Of a stretch of 64,000 bases of DNA, positions 8,894 to 16,621 are shown in pieces (positions within the stretch are counted from its first letter, which is position 1; every line of letters starts with the position of its first letter). Below the pieces are notes generated by a model. That model made no database searches and had not been told where the DNA came from. It saw nothing but the letters and a program-made list of their open reading frames with translations. The translations under genes were made by a program, and so were the position numbers. This stretch comes from Caryophanon latum (GTDB lineage: Bacteria > Bacillota > Bacilli > Bacillales_A > Planococcaceae): NCBI RefSeq assembly GCF_001700325.1, contig NZ_MATO01000034.1, forward strand, positions 1-64,000, in the 5' to 3' direction.

Positions 8894-9905
8894 ATGTATC
8901 CTATACCTATCCAACATGGCGGTTACATACAAAACAAACCAGTTCTTCAAGACGTTCAATTTTCATTGCCTGCGCATGCGATTATTAGATTAATTGGAGG
9001 AAACGGCGCTGGTAAAAGCACGACGATTCAAGCATTGCTTCAAACGTTGCCATACGCTGAAGTGACACATAATTTACCAAATTACCTTGGCTACGTGCCA
9101 GAGCGTCCGATACTATATGAGTACTACACGTTACGTGAGCACATTCATTTGCTCATTCAAATGTTTAGCGAGAACGAAGCGGCATTGTGGCAACGTGCGC
9201 TCGACTTATGTAAAACGTTTAAACTACATGATAACAAGCGTGTTGATTAGCCAATCAATTGGCAGAAGCGTATTGCGGCTCGCTTTCCTGGGGCTCGGCG
9301 GCGAACACGATGTTGGTCATGAAGGCGATGCCACATGGACGTGGCGCTAATCGCCTTCCTCAAGCCTCCGCACCGCTCCTGCGTCGCGCTTTACGGGGTC
9401 TTGAGGCACGAGCTTTTCCCCAAGGAGTCTCGCCGCACGCTTACTGCCATTAATATGCAGCATTTATTTCCAGATGGTTGCTAAAAACAACCGATTTCAC
9501 TGTATATAAATGGCTAATCAACAGACCTGACATGATAAATTAGATGACTACCCGGTTCAATTTTCAAAAGGGATGCAGCAAAAAGTGATGCTTGTGCTTG
9601 CATTTACGCCGACGTATCCGTTTTATATTGTCGACGAGCCGTTTATGGGACTTGATCCACAAGCAATATGAGCGCTGCTTCAACTATTGTGCGCTTGTCG
9701 TGATGACGGCGCGACGATTTTAATGTCCACGCATGCACTCGACACAGCAGAGCGTCTATGCGATACGTTTTTATATGTGCATGAAGGGCGCTTAATCGCA
9801 CAAGGAACGTTACACGAGTTGCAGCGCGATCCAAGCGATACGCTGCTCGATGTGTTTGATGACGTCATTGCACGAGCTGCACGAGCGGAGGCCATGCACG
9901 TATGA
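8894..9905 (+). pseudogene. Disrupted EcsA-like ABC transporter ATPase
   Basis: Originally about a 235-codon ABC ATPase closest in pattern to EcsA. RBS AAAGGAGG precedes the ATG. Walker A 'GGNGAGKST' (residues ~35-43) and 'YVPERPILYEYYTL' are in the first part (8894-9234). A 295-bp miniature element interrupts it. The second part (9530-9905) has signature 'FSKGMQQKVML', Walker B 'FYIVDEPFMGLD' and H-loop 'LMSTHALDTAE'. Removing the insertion together with one 9-bp duplicate restores the reading frame exactly (…K-L-H-D-K-L-D-D-Y…). A second lesion is an in-frame TGA after 'GLDPQAI'. The product would be non-functional. A permease remnant follows, as ecsB follows ecsA. Confidence 0.88.
9235..9529. 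mobile_element. MITE-like element, family A copy 1, inside the ecsA-like gene
   Basis: A 295-bp non-coding insertion flanked by perfect 9-bp direct repeats ACATGATAA (9226-9234 and 9530-9538). The ends are imperfect inverted repeats: left CAAGCGTGTTGATTAGCCA, and the reverse complement of the right end CAGGTCTGTTGATTAGCCA. The interior is GC-rich with self-complementary blocks (CTCGGCGGCGAACAC, GGGGTCTTGAGGCACGAGC). No transposase is encoded, so movement would depend on an enzyme elsewhere. Confidence 0.85.
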
Positions 9906-10046
9906 GTCTATTTGTTGAGAGGTTGAAACGGCGAACGTATATCGGCTTATGTAAGCAACATGTCGATTTGACAATGATGTTTTACGTTGTGGCGTTTCCG
10001 CTTGCTGGACGTGGACGAGCTCGTTTATTTCGGCAAAGCGCCATAA
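9902..10046 (+). pseudogene. Remnant of an ABC permease gene (ecsB-like position)
   Basis: A short frame starts ATGAGTC, overlapping the end of the ATPase by four bases (ATGA), and begins 'MSLFVERLKRRTY'. After about 35 codons the plausible coding signal shifts frame and ends 'LDVDELVYFGKAP' with TAA at 10044-10046. ABC permeases of this type are about 400 residues, so most of the gene is deleted. Identification rests mainly on its position after the EcsA-like ATPase. Confidence 0.5.
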
Positions 10047-10102
10047 AGAAAAAGCGGCTTTTTCGAAAAAATCGTCGTATAATAAACTTGAGGTGAACAT
10101 AT

Positions 10103-10615
10103 ATGCAAAAAAACATCGAATTTACACTTCATAAAACGTGGTGGCGACATGCATTTGATTTAATCGGCTTATCATCGGTTGCGCTGGCGATTGTGTATAC
10201 GTTAATTCATTGGTCACAGCTACCAGAAGCGGTGCCGATTCATTTTAAAGCGATCGGACAAACAGAAAGCTACGGTTCGCGCTATGCACTGTTTTTAATT
10301 CCGACAATTGCCGCTGCACTGTATGCTTTTTTTCATAATATTGAAAAACGCCCGTATTTACACAATTATTTCGCGCTGACAGATCGAATTGCGCCGACAT
10401 TATATAAAACGCGTAGTTTGCTTGCGCATATCGTCAAAAATTTAACGATGCTGTTGCTGAGCTATGCGATGGTTTCACTCGTAGAAAGCGCAATGCACGG
10501 TACATCATCGCTCAACATGTGGGTGTTCGGTAGCTTGCTCGGCTTCGTGCTACTGCCTGCTGTGATCGGCTACGTCTATTCTGTGTTGCTACAGCTAAAC
10601 GTGCTGCAGCGATAA
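10103..10615 (+). CDS. DUF1648-family membrane protein
   Basis: A 170-residue integral membrane protein with four to five predicted hydrophobic segments (about residues 17-38, 60-77, 105-125, 135-160). Between segments 1 and 2 is 'LPEAVPIHFKAIGQTESYGS', which fits the DUF1648 signature (LPxxVPxHFxxxGxxxxxGS). This domain is found in SdpI-like and other Gram-positive membrane proteins, some acting as immunity or signal-transducing proteins; the function of this one is unknown. The ATG is preceded by GAGGTGAACATAT. A terminator follows closely. The upstream ABC genes are decayed, so it is probably transcribed on its own. Confidence 0.75.
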   Translation: MQKNIEFTLHKTWWRHAFDLIGLSSVALAIVYTLIHWSQLPEAVPIHFKAIGQTESYGSRYALFLIPTIAAALYAFFHNIEKRPYLHNYFALTDRIAPTLYKTRSLLAHIVKNLTMLLLSYAMVSLVESAMHGTSSLNMWVFGSLLGFVLLPAVIGYVYSVLLQLNVLQR

Positions 10616-10624
10616 TCGCTGAAG

Positions 10625-10654
10625 GTCGTGCTTACAATGAGCGCGACTTTTTTT
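10625..10654 (+). terminator. Terminator
   Basis: GTCGTGC pairs with GCGCGAC after the DUF1648 gene, followed by a run of seven T. Confidence 0.7.
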
Positions 10655-10668
10655 ATGTATATTTTATT

Positions 10669-10846
10669 ACCGTCAGCTGAGATTGACGTATAACGATTGC
10701 TTGAAACAAGAGGCGGACTCCAGCGTGACCCGAAAAGATCAAGGAAGGCAGTAAAAACGCCACGCAAACATCGATCGCGTTTGCCCCACGCCCGTGGAAA
10801 AAGCCTGCCTCGACGTGGAACGCCAACCACAAGTAATCAGCAATAG
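10669..10846. repeat. Diverged family B repeat
   Basis: The left part (…GATTGACGTATAACG…TTGAAAC…GAGGCGGACTCC) and right part (GCCTGCCTCGACGTGGAA…CAACC) match the family B elements at 35162, 57927 and 62180. The centre is unrelated and the ends have drifted, so no target duplication is readable. It fills most of the 300-base gap before the cold-shock gene's terminator. Confidence 0.55.
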
Positions 10847-10863
10847 CTAGATTTTTGCGCACG

Positions 10864-10894
10864 AAAAAACCCGCTAAGGATAAACCTTAACGGG
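10864..10894 (-). terminator. Terminator of the cold-shock gene
   Basis: CCCGCTAAGG pairs with CCTTAACGGG; on the minus strand it is followed by TTTTTTCG. Confidence 0.85.
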
Positions 10895-10917
10895 TCGTGT
10901 AAATCATTAATTAAAAA

Positions 10918-11118
10918 TTAAAGTTTTACGATGTTAGAAGCTTGTGGACCACGTGCGCCTTGCTCGATTTCGAACTCAACTTTTTGGCCTTCTTCTAAAG
11001 TTTTGAAACCGTCGCCTTGGATCGCTGAGAAGTGTGCGAATACGTCTGCTCCGCCTTCAACTTCGATGAAACCGAAACCTTTTTCTGCGTTAAACCATTT
11101 TACTGTACCTTGTGTCAT
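10918..11118 (-). CDS. CspA-family cold-shock protein
   Basis: A 66-residue single cold-shock (OB-fold) domain, the usual family length. RNP1 is 'KGFGFIEV' and RNP2 'DVFAHFS', the aromatic surface that binds single-stranded RNA or DNA. It begins '[18 protein letters not shown]', like the CspB/C/D proteins of Bacillus. RBS GGAGG lies eight bases before the ATG. It has a long 5' leader (about 145 bases) with its own promoter and a terminator-like hairpin, as expected for a gene controlled through its mRNA leader. It acts as an RNA chaperone in the cytoplasm. Which paralogue it is cannot be decided here. Confidence 0.95.
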   Translation of the reverse strand: MTQGTVKWFNAEKGFGFIEVEGGADVFAHFSAIQGDGFKTLEEGQKVEFEIEQGARGPQASNIVKL

Positions 11119-11170
11119 TTGAATGACCTCCAAATAAATTATTAAATAATAGGCTTTTTCATGTTGAATA

Positions 11171-11228
11171 AAAAAAGCTAACTATTACAAAATGCATCGA
11201 ATAAGTACCCGATTACCCTTTGTAATAG
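11171..11228 (-). promoter_or_regulatory. Terminator-like hairpin in the cold-shock leader
   Basis: CTATTACAAA (11182-11191) pairs perfectly with TTTGTAATAG (11219-11228). On the minus strand the stem is followed by TTAGCTTTTTTT. It lies between the promoter and the ATG, so it would end transcription in the leader unless refolded. Confidence 0.55.
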
Positions 11229-11272
11229 CTAACTTCTTCAATCTTGTATGCGTTGTTCGTATTATTTCCTTT

Positions 11273-11301
11273 ATTGTATATGATATTCTGTCATTTAGCA
11301 A
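11273..11301 (-). promoter_or_regulatory. Promoter of the cold-shock gene
   Basis: On the minus strand: TTGCTA (11296-11301), a 17-base spacer, TACAAT (11273-11278). Confidence 0.65.
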
Positions 11302-11461
11302 GTAATAAATGAAATTTTTTGTTTAACGAGCGATTGCTTGCGCTTTCGCATACATTTCCACGTTACATATTATTTAAAAGTAACGAATCAACACATATTC
11401 TCGCTATTGTGAATATTTCGTGTTTTCGGGCGAATGTAGCTCGTTTATACGTATTTGAGGA

Positions 11462-11512
11462 CAAGCCTGCCTCGGCGTGGAAAGCAATCCTAATTTATGG
11501 TTAAGAGCCTAA
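11462..11512. repeat. Right-end fragment of family B repeat
   Basis: GCCTGCCTCGGCGTGGAAAG…ATGGTTAAGAGCC matches the right end of complete family B copies. The left half is absent. The rest of 11302-11690 shows no gene or structured signal that I can support. Confidence 0.55.
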
Positions 11513-11690
11513 AAAAACTTACGAAAACTCAAGTGCACTGAAAAACTTTCATAATAGTAAATATAGTATAAATTGGGCGTTACTTCTGCTGCACTAAAGG
11601 GTGTCGTAGGGGAATTTTGACAATGCAACGAGCAAGCAACGCCCAGCTATTTAACTTAGTTGAGGCAATTTTTTGCGCCTCTCGTTTCAA

Positions 11691-11826
11691 CTATATAGAC
11701 GGTGAATGTATTTTAGCGTTTTGTTCGTCGGTTCTCCACATCGAGGCAGGCTTTCCGCGGGCGTGGCTCGAGCCTGTAGTCTCTCAGCCTCGTTCACATT
11801 CTAAATTTCAATCACCTTGTATATAG
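11691..11826. repeat. Family C repeat, copy 1
   Basis: The ends are inverted repeats: CTATATAGACGGTGA at the left, TCACCTTGTATATAG at the right (13 of 15 paired). The centre carries the module CATCGAGGCAGGCTTTCCGCGGGCGTGGC shared with families B and D. Other copies are at 46735 and 61215. No clear target duplication. Confidence 0.65.
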
Positions 11827-11829
11827 ATG

Positions 11830-12033
11830 TTAACCTAAAATTTCGTCTTTCATGTAGTCGATCGCGTATGCAATGCTGTTATGCTCGTACGGATATAGTG
11901 CCTCCAGCTTTTGCTGAATGCGGTCGAGTGACACGGGCTTTGCTGCGCTGTAATTTTCCATAATGCTTTGTTGAATATAAAGTACAAATTTCTCCATTGA
12001 TTCGTCCTCCAATTTTTTTCGCTTTTTCATCAT
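11830..12033 (-). CDS. 67-residue protein of unknown function downstream of a cobalamin riboswitch
   Basis: A small soluble protein: basic N-terminus ('MMKKRKKLEDES'), then 'FVLYIQQSIMENY' and 'LDRIQQKLEALYPYEHNS', probably a three-helix fold. No cysteine, metal motif or membrane segment, and I recognise no family. GGAGG precedes two adjacent ATG codons (12033 and 12030); the second has the better spacing. It is the only gene downstream of a cobalamin riboswitch and its terminator, so it should be expressed when cobalamin is scarce. Either it has a cobalamin-linked role or the riboswitch lost its original gene. A family C repeat touches its 3' end. Confidence 0.65.
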   Translation of the reverse strand: MMKKRKKLEDESMEKFVLYIQQSIMENYSAAKPVSLDRIQQKLEALYPYEHNSIAYAIDYMKDEILG

Positions 12034-12078
12034 TACGCCTCCAAAAAATTTTTACATAACTGTTTTGGCGACGGGCAT

Positions 12079-12112
12079 AAAAAAAGCCACTTATTCATAG
12101 TCGAATAAGTGG
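12079..12112 (-). terminator. Riboswitch-controlled terminator
   Basis: CCACTTATTC pairs perfectly with GAATAAGTGG; on the minus strand it is followed by a T-run (12079-12085). It lies between the cobalamin aptamer and the 67-residue gene and is the likely expression platform. Confidence 0.75.
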
Positions 12113-12173
12113 TCGCATGTAAACAGTAAAAATTTCTTTTTATCGTTCGCACAAAACACCACCTATTTCCACG

Positions 12174-12354
12174 TAGGTATACTGGTGTGTACTCGATCGA
12201 GGCAGGTCTCCTGACTTATCATCAACGCTCGCTTCTCGCCTTCCCGATTAAATCAGTGGCACCGTGTAGAAGTAAGCTCCGAAATTACAGTTGCGGGACA
12301 GTGTTGGATTCGCACCAAGCTTCCCTTTTAAGTTCGCGTTTAAAGCGAACACCT
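12174..12354 (-). promoter_or_regulatory. Cobalamin (adenosylcobalamin) riboswitch
   Basis: Read on the minus strand, the conserved blocks of the B12-box class occur in order: AAAAGGGAAGC, GGTGCGAATCC, the core CCCGCAACTGT, GGTGCCACTG, CGGGAAGGCG, and the B12 box GTCAGGAGACCTGCC. Outer flanks GGTGT and ACACC can close P1. Core conserved sequence spans about 12199-12325. A terminator follows 60 bases downstream, then a 67-residue gene. No cobalamin gene is adjacent; the cobamide operon is 41 kb away and appears to lack such an element. Confidence 0.92.
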
Positions 12355-12619
12355 CGTCGTAACACGTTATGTAATTGCTTTCATCGTAATCAAATTGAAG
12401 AAAATTGTCAAATTATTTTTTAAATGTGAGCGAAAAGGAGGCGTTTTACGGTAAATTCATAAGCATTTCACGTTTTCCTTAATAGCTATTTTTAATTTTT
12501 GTAATATTTTATCGTCGGATATTCTCCTGTTCATTTTTTCATAATGCGATTCACTGTTATATCGTATGTACTGACTAGCAAAAGGACATTGGCGTATAAT
12601 GATTGTGGAGGTGTTTTTT

Positions 12620-15600
12620 ATGACATTTGGGTATACCGTTTGTTCGTTAAAAGACGGTGATTATACTTTACATACTGCTTTTCATGACGGAAATGCCTTT
12701 TTTGACGCGCTTCAACCGATGAGTGTCGGGCGCGTTCGAAAAAAAGATGGCAAAGTCGTGCTGCGCTACAAATTCGTGCCGCAGTTGCTTTACGTTGTAG
12801 CAGACGATTACAAGCAGCTTCAGCAATTACAAAACGGCGTCATCATCGATCAAATTGACAAAAAGAAGCGGCTCGTTTGTACGCTGCAGTTCCTCGATAG
12901 CGGTAAGTTTGCGCCGTATACGTTAAAGTCTAACAAGCGCTACACGAAGGAATTTGTACAGCCGACATTATATGAGCCGCTTGATGAGTCGTTAACCGAT
13001 TTAGAAGGCTGGTTTTACGCTGCCCCGCTTCTTGAGGACGATGAGCCAATTTTTGTGGAGGCGTTTGAGCGCGTGACGAAACAGCCGCTAAGTCATGTTA
13101 TCGATGCATCCCTTTTGCAAAAGCTGCTGAAAAAAGAAACGACATTCGCTGAAACGATGCATCATTATCTTTTAGATTTTCGAAAATATGCGCACCATGC
13201 GTCGTATATTGTGCGACCAATTGATGTAGCAACAGGCTGTGAAATTGTCGTCAACGGCTATGCGACGAGTAACGCGCTGCTCGTATCAGAAAAGCAGCTG
13301 CTCGATTTTCTTGCGCTACAAAAGCCCGATATCGTCGATGCACGTCGCTATCAAAACGACCAAAAGCATATTCATGATGCAATCGAGCGACATACAGGAC
13401 CGTTTGCGAATAAGCTTGTGCTGTTCGGTGACGGTACGAAGCTGCAAGCGTGCTTCCATGTAGATAGTGCATTGCCGCTTCAAGCTAACGCGCAAATGGA
13501 CGTACATTTCGTCAATGCACAAAAGACGACGTATGGCATTATTGATCCATGTTTCAACACGATGTTGGCGTCTGTGAAGGAAAACGAAATTGCGTGCAAC
13601 TACGACGTCGCCTACATTAATAGCACGCACATTCAAGCGATTTCCCGCGTTCAGCGTGTAAAAAGCCGCTTCCCTATTGCCGATAACGTCGTGCTATTGC
13701 CGCAAACGTTGTATATGCCGTATTACGCGCAGCTGCAAACGTATGACGACACAATGCGCGACGAACTTGAAGCACAAATTGCGACACAGCTGCCGCTTCG
13801 TCAATCGATGTATTACGATACGCTCGCTGCTTTCATTCAAGAAACGCCGCCGATTGCGAGCATTAGCGCACGGACAAACTTGCCGCAAACACCGTTTTAT
13901 GAGCGACTAGTAGACGCAAACATTCAGCTAAACGAGGCACAGCGCCGAGCAGTCGAATGCGTCGATGGACCAGTCATGATTTTAGCGGGGGCTGGTAGTG
14001 GAAAAACGACGACGCTCATTAGCCGCATTGCGTACATGGTGGAAGAACAGCGTATTCCGTCGTCGCACATTTTGCTCGTAACGTTTACGAAAAAGGCGGC
14101 AACGGAAATGACTGAACGCCTCGCAAAGCTATCGAGTAGCGCGCTATATGCCAATATTACAGTCGGCACGTACCACGCCATTTGTTTGCGCATTTTACGC
14201 GAGCAAGGACGCGATTTTCAAGTGTTATCGTCTGAGGCGTCGAAGCATTTTCGCTTTAAAATGATTTTAAAAAAGCTCGGGCTTGCTGACGACTACACAC
14301 CAGAAGCGGTGATTAACATCATTTCGAAATGGAAAAACCGCATGCTTCGCCCAATCGACATTAAAACGCAGGCGCAAAATGTAAAAAATGTGAGCGAAAA
14401 AACCGAAATGTTTACGCTGCATAAAGTGTATGAGCTATACGAGCAAGATAAAGAGGCGCGTAACGAGCTCGATTTCGATGATTTTTTGCTTGAAGTGTAT
14501 TATTTACTGCTGTATGACGATGAGGCGCGCGCGATGTATCAGGAGCGATTCCGCTACGTGCTATGCGACGAGTTTCAAGACGTGTCGACTGTGCAATATG
14601 AGCTGACGCGACTACTTGCGGCACCGCACGACAACTTATGCATCGTTGGGGACGACAATCAAACAATTTATACGTGGCGGGCTGCTTCGAGTAGCTTTAT
14701 GCTCGATTTTCATAAGTGCTACCCCGACGCAAAGCAAATTAAGCTCGAGACGAATTACCGCTCGACCGCTGACATTGTCGGCTTCGGTAACGCCATCATT
14801 GCGAAAAATAAAAAGCAAATTAAAAAGGTGTTAAACGTGCCAGCTGCGAAGCGTCACCCTGTTTATTTCGAAGTGGCGCTTACCCCTGAGCAGGAGGCGG
14901 CACTCGTACTTGATGAAATTCAACAGCTGCACTATAACGGCTTACCGTATCGACAAATGGCGGTGCTAACACGTTCAACGACGTACATTCGCACGCTGTT
15001 TGAGCATTTCGTGTTAAAAGAAATTCCAGTCATTGACTATACGAAGCAAGGCGAATCGTTTTATGACCACGACTACATTAAACGATTTATCGCTGCAATG
15101 CGCATTTCGCTCAACCCGAACGACGCGGACGCCATCGTATTGCTCGGTAAGCTACTATATATGCAGCAGCACACGTGGCAAAGCATCATTGAGCACGCGC
15201 AGTTTATCATTGATGACAAGTCGTTGTTTGAACGCGTCATGCTACAGGCGGCATCACAAAAAGCACAGCGCTTCCAGCAAGATGCGATCATTCGCCAAAT
15301 GAACGCCATTTTGCGCTATCGTCACCAGTCGCCAAAAGAAGTGCTACAAGATTTGCGCACTGGCTCCGTGAACTGTGAGCGCCAGCTAGAGATCGATGCT
15401 GCACGTACGAAAACGCTGCATAAAGAGGAGTTGCGCGAGCTGTTTGATGAATTTGAAGTGTCGATTACACGCTTTCGTACGATTGAGGAGTTTTTACGCT
15501 TTTTTGAACGCCTTCAACAAAAAAAGCGCGACATGGAACGGATGAAAAATGACCCGACGATTGATGCGGTGCCGATTATGACGATTCATAGCGCAAAAGG

Positions 15601-15847
15601 ATTGGAATTTGAGGCCGTATTTGCGATCGGTTGGTTTGAGGAAATGCTGCCTCACTTTAAAGCGTTAGGCAAGCAAAATGAGCTAAGCGACGAGCTGTTA
15701 ACGCCAGATGAAGCGCTCGCTGAAGAACGTCGCCTCGCCTACGTTTGTGCAACGCGCGCGAAGGAACGATTGTACGTCAGCAGCGTGCGCCTTTATCACA
15801 ACAAGCCGCGCAAAATTTCTCGCTTCATACGCGACGGCTTATATTAA
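12620..15847 (+). CDS. UvrD/REP-family helicase with a long N-terminal extension
   Basis: A 1075-residue superfamily 1 helicase. The C-terminal ~630 residues carry the UvrD set: Walker A 'ILAGAGSGKTTT', motif II 'LCDEFQD', motif III 'IVGDDNQTIYTWR', motif IV 'LETNYRST', motif V 'TIHSAKGLEFE' and motif VI 'YVCATRAKERL'. They should power 3'-5' DNA translocation. PcrA/UvrD proteins are about 720 residues; here ~430 extra N-terminal residues precede the helicase and match no domain I know. I chose the ATG at 12620 (GGAGGTG before it) over an earlier in-frame ATG without RBS. It is a single gene, ended by a bidirectional terminator. A DNA repair or RNA-polymerase-linked role is possible, but the substrate is unknown. 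Confidence 0.88.
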   Translation: MTFGYTVCSLKDGDYTLHTAFHDGNAFFDALQPMSVGRVRKKDGKVVLRYKFVPQLLYVVADDYKQLQQLQNGVIIDQIDKKKRLVCTLQFLDSGKFAPYTLKSNKRYTKEFVQPTLYEPLDESLTDLEGWFYAAPLLEDDEPIFVEAFERVTKQPLSHVIDASLLQKLLKKETTFAETMHHYLLDFRKYAHHASYIVRPIDVATGCEIVVNGYATSNALLVSEKQLLDFLALQKPDIVDARRYQNDQKHIHDAIERHTGPFANKLVLFGDGTKLQACFHVDSALPLQANAQMDVHFVNAQKTTYGIIDPCFNTMLASVKENEIACNYDVAYINSTHIQAISRVQRVKSRFPIADNVVLLPQTLYMPYYAQLQTYDDTMRDELEAQIATQLPLRQSMYYDTLAAFIQETPPIASISARTNLPQTPFYERLVDANIQLNEAQRRAVECVDGPVMILAGAGSGKTTTLISRIAYMVEEQRIPSSHILLVTFTKKAATEMTERLAKLSSSALYANITVGTYHAICLRILREQGRDFQVLSSEASKHFRFKMILKKLGLADDYTPEAVINIISKWKNRMLRPIDIKTQAQNVKNVSEKTEMFTLHKVYELYEQDKEARNELDFDDFLLEVYYLLLYDDEARAMYQERFRYVLCDEFQDVSTVQYELTRLLAAPHDNLCIVGDDNQTIYTWRAASSSFMLDFHKCYPDAKQIKLETNYRSTADIVGFGNAIIAKNKKQIKKVLNVPAAKRHPVYFEVALTPEQEAALVLDEIQQLHYNGLPYRQMAVLTRSTTYIRTLFEHFVLKEIPVIDYTKQGESFYDHDYIKRFIAAMRISLNPNDADAIVLLGKLLYMQQHTWQSIIEHAQFIIDDKSLFERVMLQAASQKAQRFQQDAIIRQMNAILRYRHQSPKEVLQDLRTGSVNCERQLEIDAARTKTLHKEELRELFDEFEVSITRFRTIEEFLRFFERLQQKKRDMERMKNDPTIDAVPIMTIHSAKGLEFEAVFAIGWFEEMLPHFKALGKQNELSDELLTPDEALAEERRLAYVCATRAKERLYVSSVRLYHNKPRKISRFIRDGLY

Positions 15848-15897
15848 AAAAAACACTTACAGCCGAAATCTTTATGACTTCGATGTAAGTGTTTTTT
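15846..15897. terminator. Bidirectional terminator between convergent genes
   Basis: AAAACACTTACA pairs with TGTAAGTGTTTT with A/T runs on both sides; it serves the helicase and the convergent 176-residue gene. Confidence 0.8.
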
Positions 15898-16426
15898 ATT
15901 TTTTCACTTGCAGCTGAACGAGCAATTCCTCGACGACACGCTCTAAAAAGCACTGTGCGTTCATTAAATGAAACAACTTTAATAAATCATCCTTTTGTGC
16001 TTGTAAAAATGTGCGGTCGATGTCGTCCCACGTTTGCTGCTTCACTTGCTCTAGCAGCGCATTTTTTTTGCTAAACGCACAGCTTTCAAACGTTAAGCCG
16101 CGTCGCACTGCCTCTGTATCTAAACGCTGTAACAATAAATTTGCGAACTCGTATTTTTCCTCGTCACTCGCCGTCATCATCGTTACGGAACGCTCTAACA
16201 ATAAACTCACTTTTCGTATGTATGCACATTGCACTGGAAAAACGGACTCGATATACGGATTAATGAACCATTTTGATGCGGGTAAGCACATTGCGATATA
16301 GCTGTTTACAATTAAATTATGCGCATCCGCTTCATGAAAAACTCGCCATATGTACGGTCGATATTGCAATTGACTTGCCTTCGTATAACACTCATCTTCT
16401 ACTATTAACAGTTTCAATAGTACCAT
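15896..16426 (-). CDS. Unknown 176-residue protein
   Basis: A soluble, helix-rich protein that I do not recognise. It starts 'MVLLKLLIVEDE', superficially like a receiver domain, but the rest lacks receiver Asp/Lys signatures. It includes three Cys in the first ~70 residues and a basic-acidic second half ('KKNALLEQVKQQ', 'LLVQLQVKK'). RBS GGGAGG precedes the ATG. It is a single gene, convergent with the UvrD-family helicase and sharing its terminator. The protein could be an ordinary lineage-specific hypothetical; nothing in the context assigns a role. Confidence 0.65.
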   Translation of the reverse strand: MVLLKLLIVEDECYTKASQLQYRPYIWRVFHEADAHNLIVNSYIAMCLPASKWFINPYIESVFPVQCAYIRKVSLLLERSVTMMTASDEEKYEFANLLLQRLDTEAVRRGLTFESCAFSKKNALLEQVKQQTWDDIDRTFLQAQKDDLLKLFHLMNAQCFLERVVEELLVQLQVKK

Positions 16427-16621
16427 GTTGCCCTCCCATTTATGCTATACCGCTTCTTTCTACGTACTCAAAAATACTAAACGAATCCGATTCAAATTGC
16501 AATATTATTTGAATTCTCTCACAAATTAGACATAAACGACCACTCGTAAGCTTTATTTCAACATATTTGAGTGAAATACGTTATAGTTACACTAGTAAAC
16601 AATATAGAGAGGTTGATATTT

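Noticed and set aside
9259-9453. 64-87-codon frames within the family A element
   Set aside because: They lie wholly in the GC-rich repeat, similar frames recur in the copy at 46910, and the translations are repeat artefacts.
9226-9538. Group II intron or IS element as the ecsA interruption
   Set aside because: Too short, no transposase or reverse transcriptase, and a 9-bp duplication with inverted ends fits a miniature transposon.
12181-12423. 78-codon plus-strand frame
   Set aside because: It crosses the cobalamin riboswitch in the antisense direction, with no RBS.
12570-12600. CTGACT-18-TATAAT as promoter of the UvrD-family helicase
   Set aside because: The transcript would start at or inside the GGAGGTG ribosome binding site, so the assignment is doubtful and no other promoter was convincing.
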